DNA of 64,000 bases from Eledone cirrhosa (lineage: Eukaryota; Mollusca; Cephalopoda; Octopoda; Eledonidae). The stretch lies in contig OZ024740.1 in the NCBI GenBank assembly GCA_964016885.1, positions 3,889,336-3,953,335 of the forward strand, read 5' to 3'. Position numbers and translations under genes: made by a program. Every line of letters starts with the position of its first letter. Positions within the stretch are counted from its first letter, which is position 1. The notes under the pieces are model-generated. The model saw only the letters and a program-made list of their open reading frames with translations. It made no database searches and was not told the DNA's origin. Below, one piece after another: positions 63,459 through 64,000 of this stretch.

Positions 63459-63459
<1 letters not shown>
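62564..63459 (+). mobile_element. Helitron-like non-autonomous element, adjacent copy
   Basis: It starts directly after the CTAG of its neighbour with TATATATATAAAACTGAG, lacking a clear TC. It shares with the neighbour GGCACACATCTCCTC, GACGAGTTATTTCCCTTT, CCTGCAAAATTCAT, AACAATATTTTTACTTGAAA and AACTTAACATTGTAACTTTA. Its 3' end is decayed (CCCCGAGCATCGCCGCGC, then TTTACTGGTAG). It carries an unrelated-looking stretch at about 63,060-63,350 including a T17 run, so it is longer than its neighbour. Open frames inside are not conserved between copies. Confidence 0.55.

Positions 63460-63503
<44 letters not shown>
63460..63503. repeat. (TA)n microsatellite
   Basis: About 22 AT dinucleotides right after the terminal GTAG of the Helitron-like copy. 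Confidence 0.95.
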
Positions 63504-63509
<6 letters not shown>

Positions 63510-63568
63510 TAACAGATTAAAGTTTAAGCAGCGATTCTTTGCTTAAACTTTAATCTGTTATTTTAATA
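63502..63568. repeat. Perfect 29-bp-arm hairpin
   Basis: The left arm 63,502-63,530 (including AACAGATTAAAGTTTAAGCA) is the exact complement of 63,540-63,568, with a 9-nt loop GCGATTCTT. The perfect arms suggest a young fold-back or MITE-like insertion in the TA-rich site. Confidence 0.92.
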
Positions 63569-63676
63569 AATATTTGCTCTACGGTTCTTATATATCTGAT
63601 ATATATTTATCCTTATCGAGCCCTCTTTCGATTTTAGTCTTCAAATTTATTATTATTACTATATATATATATATAT

Positions 63677-63787
63677 ATAGGAACAGGTATGACTCCGACG
63701 GCAGAGCTCGAGCCGTTTCGACGGCTATTTCCGAAATAGCCGTCGAAACGGCTTGAGCTCTGCCGTCGAGGTCATACCTTTTCCTAT
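63677..63787. repeat. Near-perfect 55-bp-arm hairpin with 1-nt loop
   Basis: Arms 63,677-63,731 and 63,733-63,787 pair with about four mismatches around a single C (63,732). Motifs are GGTATGAC, CGACGGCAGAGCTC, GCCGTTTCGACGGCTATTTC and the complement. It is far more GC- and CpG-rich than its surroundings and is flanked by TA microsatellite on the left. Both strands read the same short peptide (VSTAISEIAVETA), a trivial result of the palindrome. It is probably a palindromic MITE-like element. Confidence 0.92.
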
Positions 63788-63892
63788 CACCCACTCTACT
63801 ACCCTAAGTATTGAGTACTCTGGTGCGTTATGGTCCACCTGGTTCCTTACCACAATTCCATCGTTATATATATATAATTAAAAAAAAAAAAA
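63788..63892. other. Short unassigned stretch with an A-run
   Basis: Sequence right of the large hairpin, ending in a TA run and a run of about 14 A at about 63,879-63,892 just before the second copy of the dispersed repeat. No feature is recognised. Confidence 0.5.
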
Positions 63893-64000
63893 ATAATAAT
63901 AATGAAATTATTGTATAAAGTGCTCAGGTGCACTACAATTCGTCAAAGGTGATAGAATAATACACAAATGTCAGGGAAGGGAATAGTGTATGAGTCATGG
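63893..64000 (+). repeat. Dispersed repeat family, copy 2 (cut by window end)
   Basis: Same orientation and order as 54,633-54,760: AATAATGAAATTATTGT, AGTGCTCAGGTGCACTACAA, TCGTCAAAGG, AAATGTCAGGGAAGGG, AATAGTGTATGAGT. It is truncated by the end of the window, so whether a 61-bp minisatellite follows cannot be seen. Confidence 0.75.

Noticed and set aside
63574..63794. Matching peptides on both strands (VSTAISEIAVETA)
   Set aside because: This is an automatic result of the 55-bp palindrome and does not indicate coding.

Overview
This is eukaryotic, non-coding, repeat-dominated DNA. The first 54,490 bases are one uninterrupted satellite array. The last 9.5 kb are a mosaic of transposon relics, SINEs, MITEs, hairpins and microsatellites. 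The tRNA-related SINEs at 56,405-56,620, 60,020-60,208 and 60,854-60,951 (minus strand) look like SINE families I know from coleoid cephalopods. The TTAA-flanked MITE pair and the dense AT/GT/GAT microsatellites fit the same picture. My best guess is an octopus or close relative (about 0.7, from memory of those families; no search was possible). I see no intact host protein-coding gene, no tRNA or rRNA gene and no CRISPR array.

Region 1 (1-54,490). About 1,170 head-to-tail copies of a monomer that is 46 or 47 bp long, with rare 45 and 48 bp forms. Each copy has a conserved core (TGACATCC, then TAACTAGTAAGTAAAG, then GACTCC), a hypervariable C/T tract ending in AGG, and ACTGTTAG. Because each monomer carries readable variants, the array can be read like a barcode. 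It grew by nested segmental tandem duplications of about 0.14 to 5.6 kb. The clearest is a 5,468-5,560 bp block (14,360-19,860) repeated directly as 19,828-25,420. Variant families are confined to domains. The array leaves the window on the left and ends abruptly at 54,490 on the right.

Region 2 (54,491-55,790). A dispersed repeat family whose left part recurs at the right edge of the window (63,893-64,000). It holds a six-copy 61-bp minisatellite and is followed by a three-copy repeat of about 95 bp.

Region 3 (55,790-61,730). SINE copies, two piggyBac-like MITEs, two oppositely oriented fragments of a Penelope-like retroelement, a relic of a LINE reverse transcriptase C-terminus, microsatellites and small inverted repeats.

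Region 4 (61,728-63,900). Three Helitron-like copies in a row (a 5' fragment, then two fuller copies) followed by two strong hairpins, one with 55-bp arms and a 1-nt loop.

The many short open frames on the minus strand of the array come from cycling through three frames of a monomer whose length is not a multiple of three. I do not annotate them as genes. The noteworthy object is the satellite: its size, two length classes, near absence of CpG, splice-signal-like content and layered duplication history.
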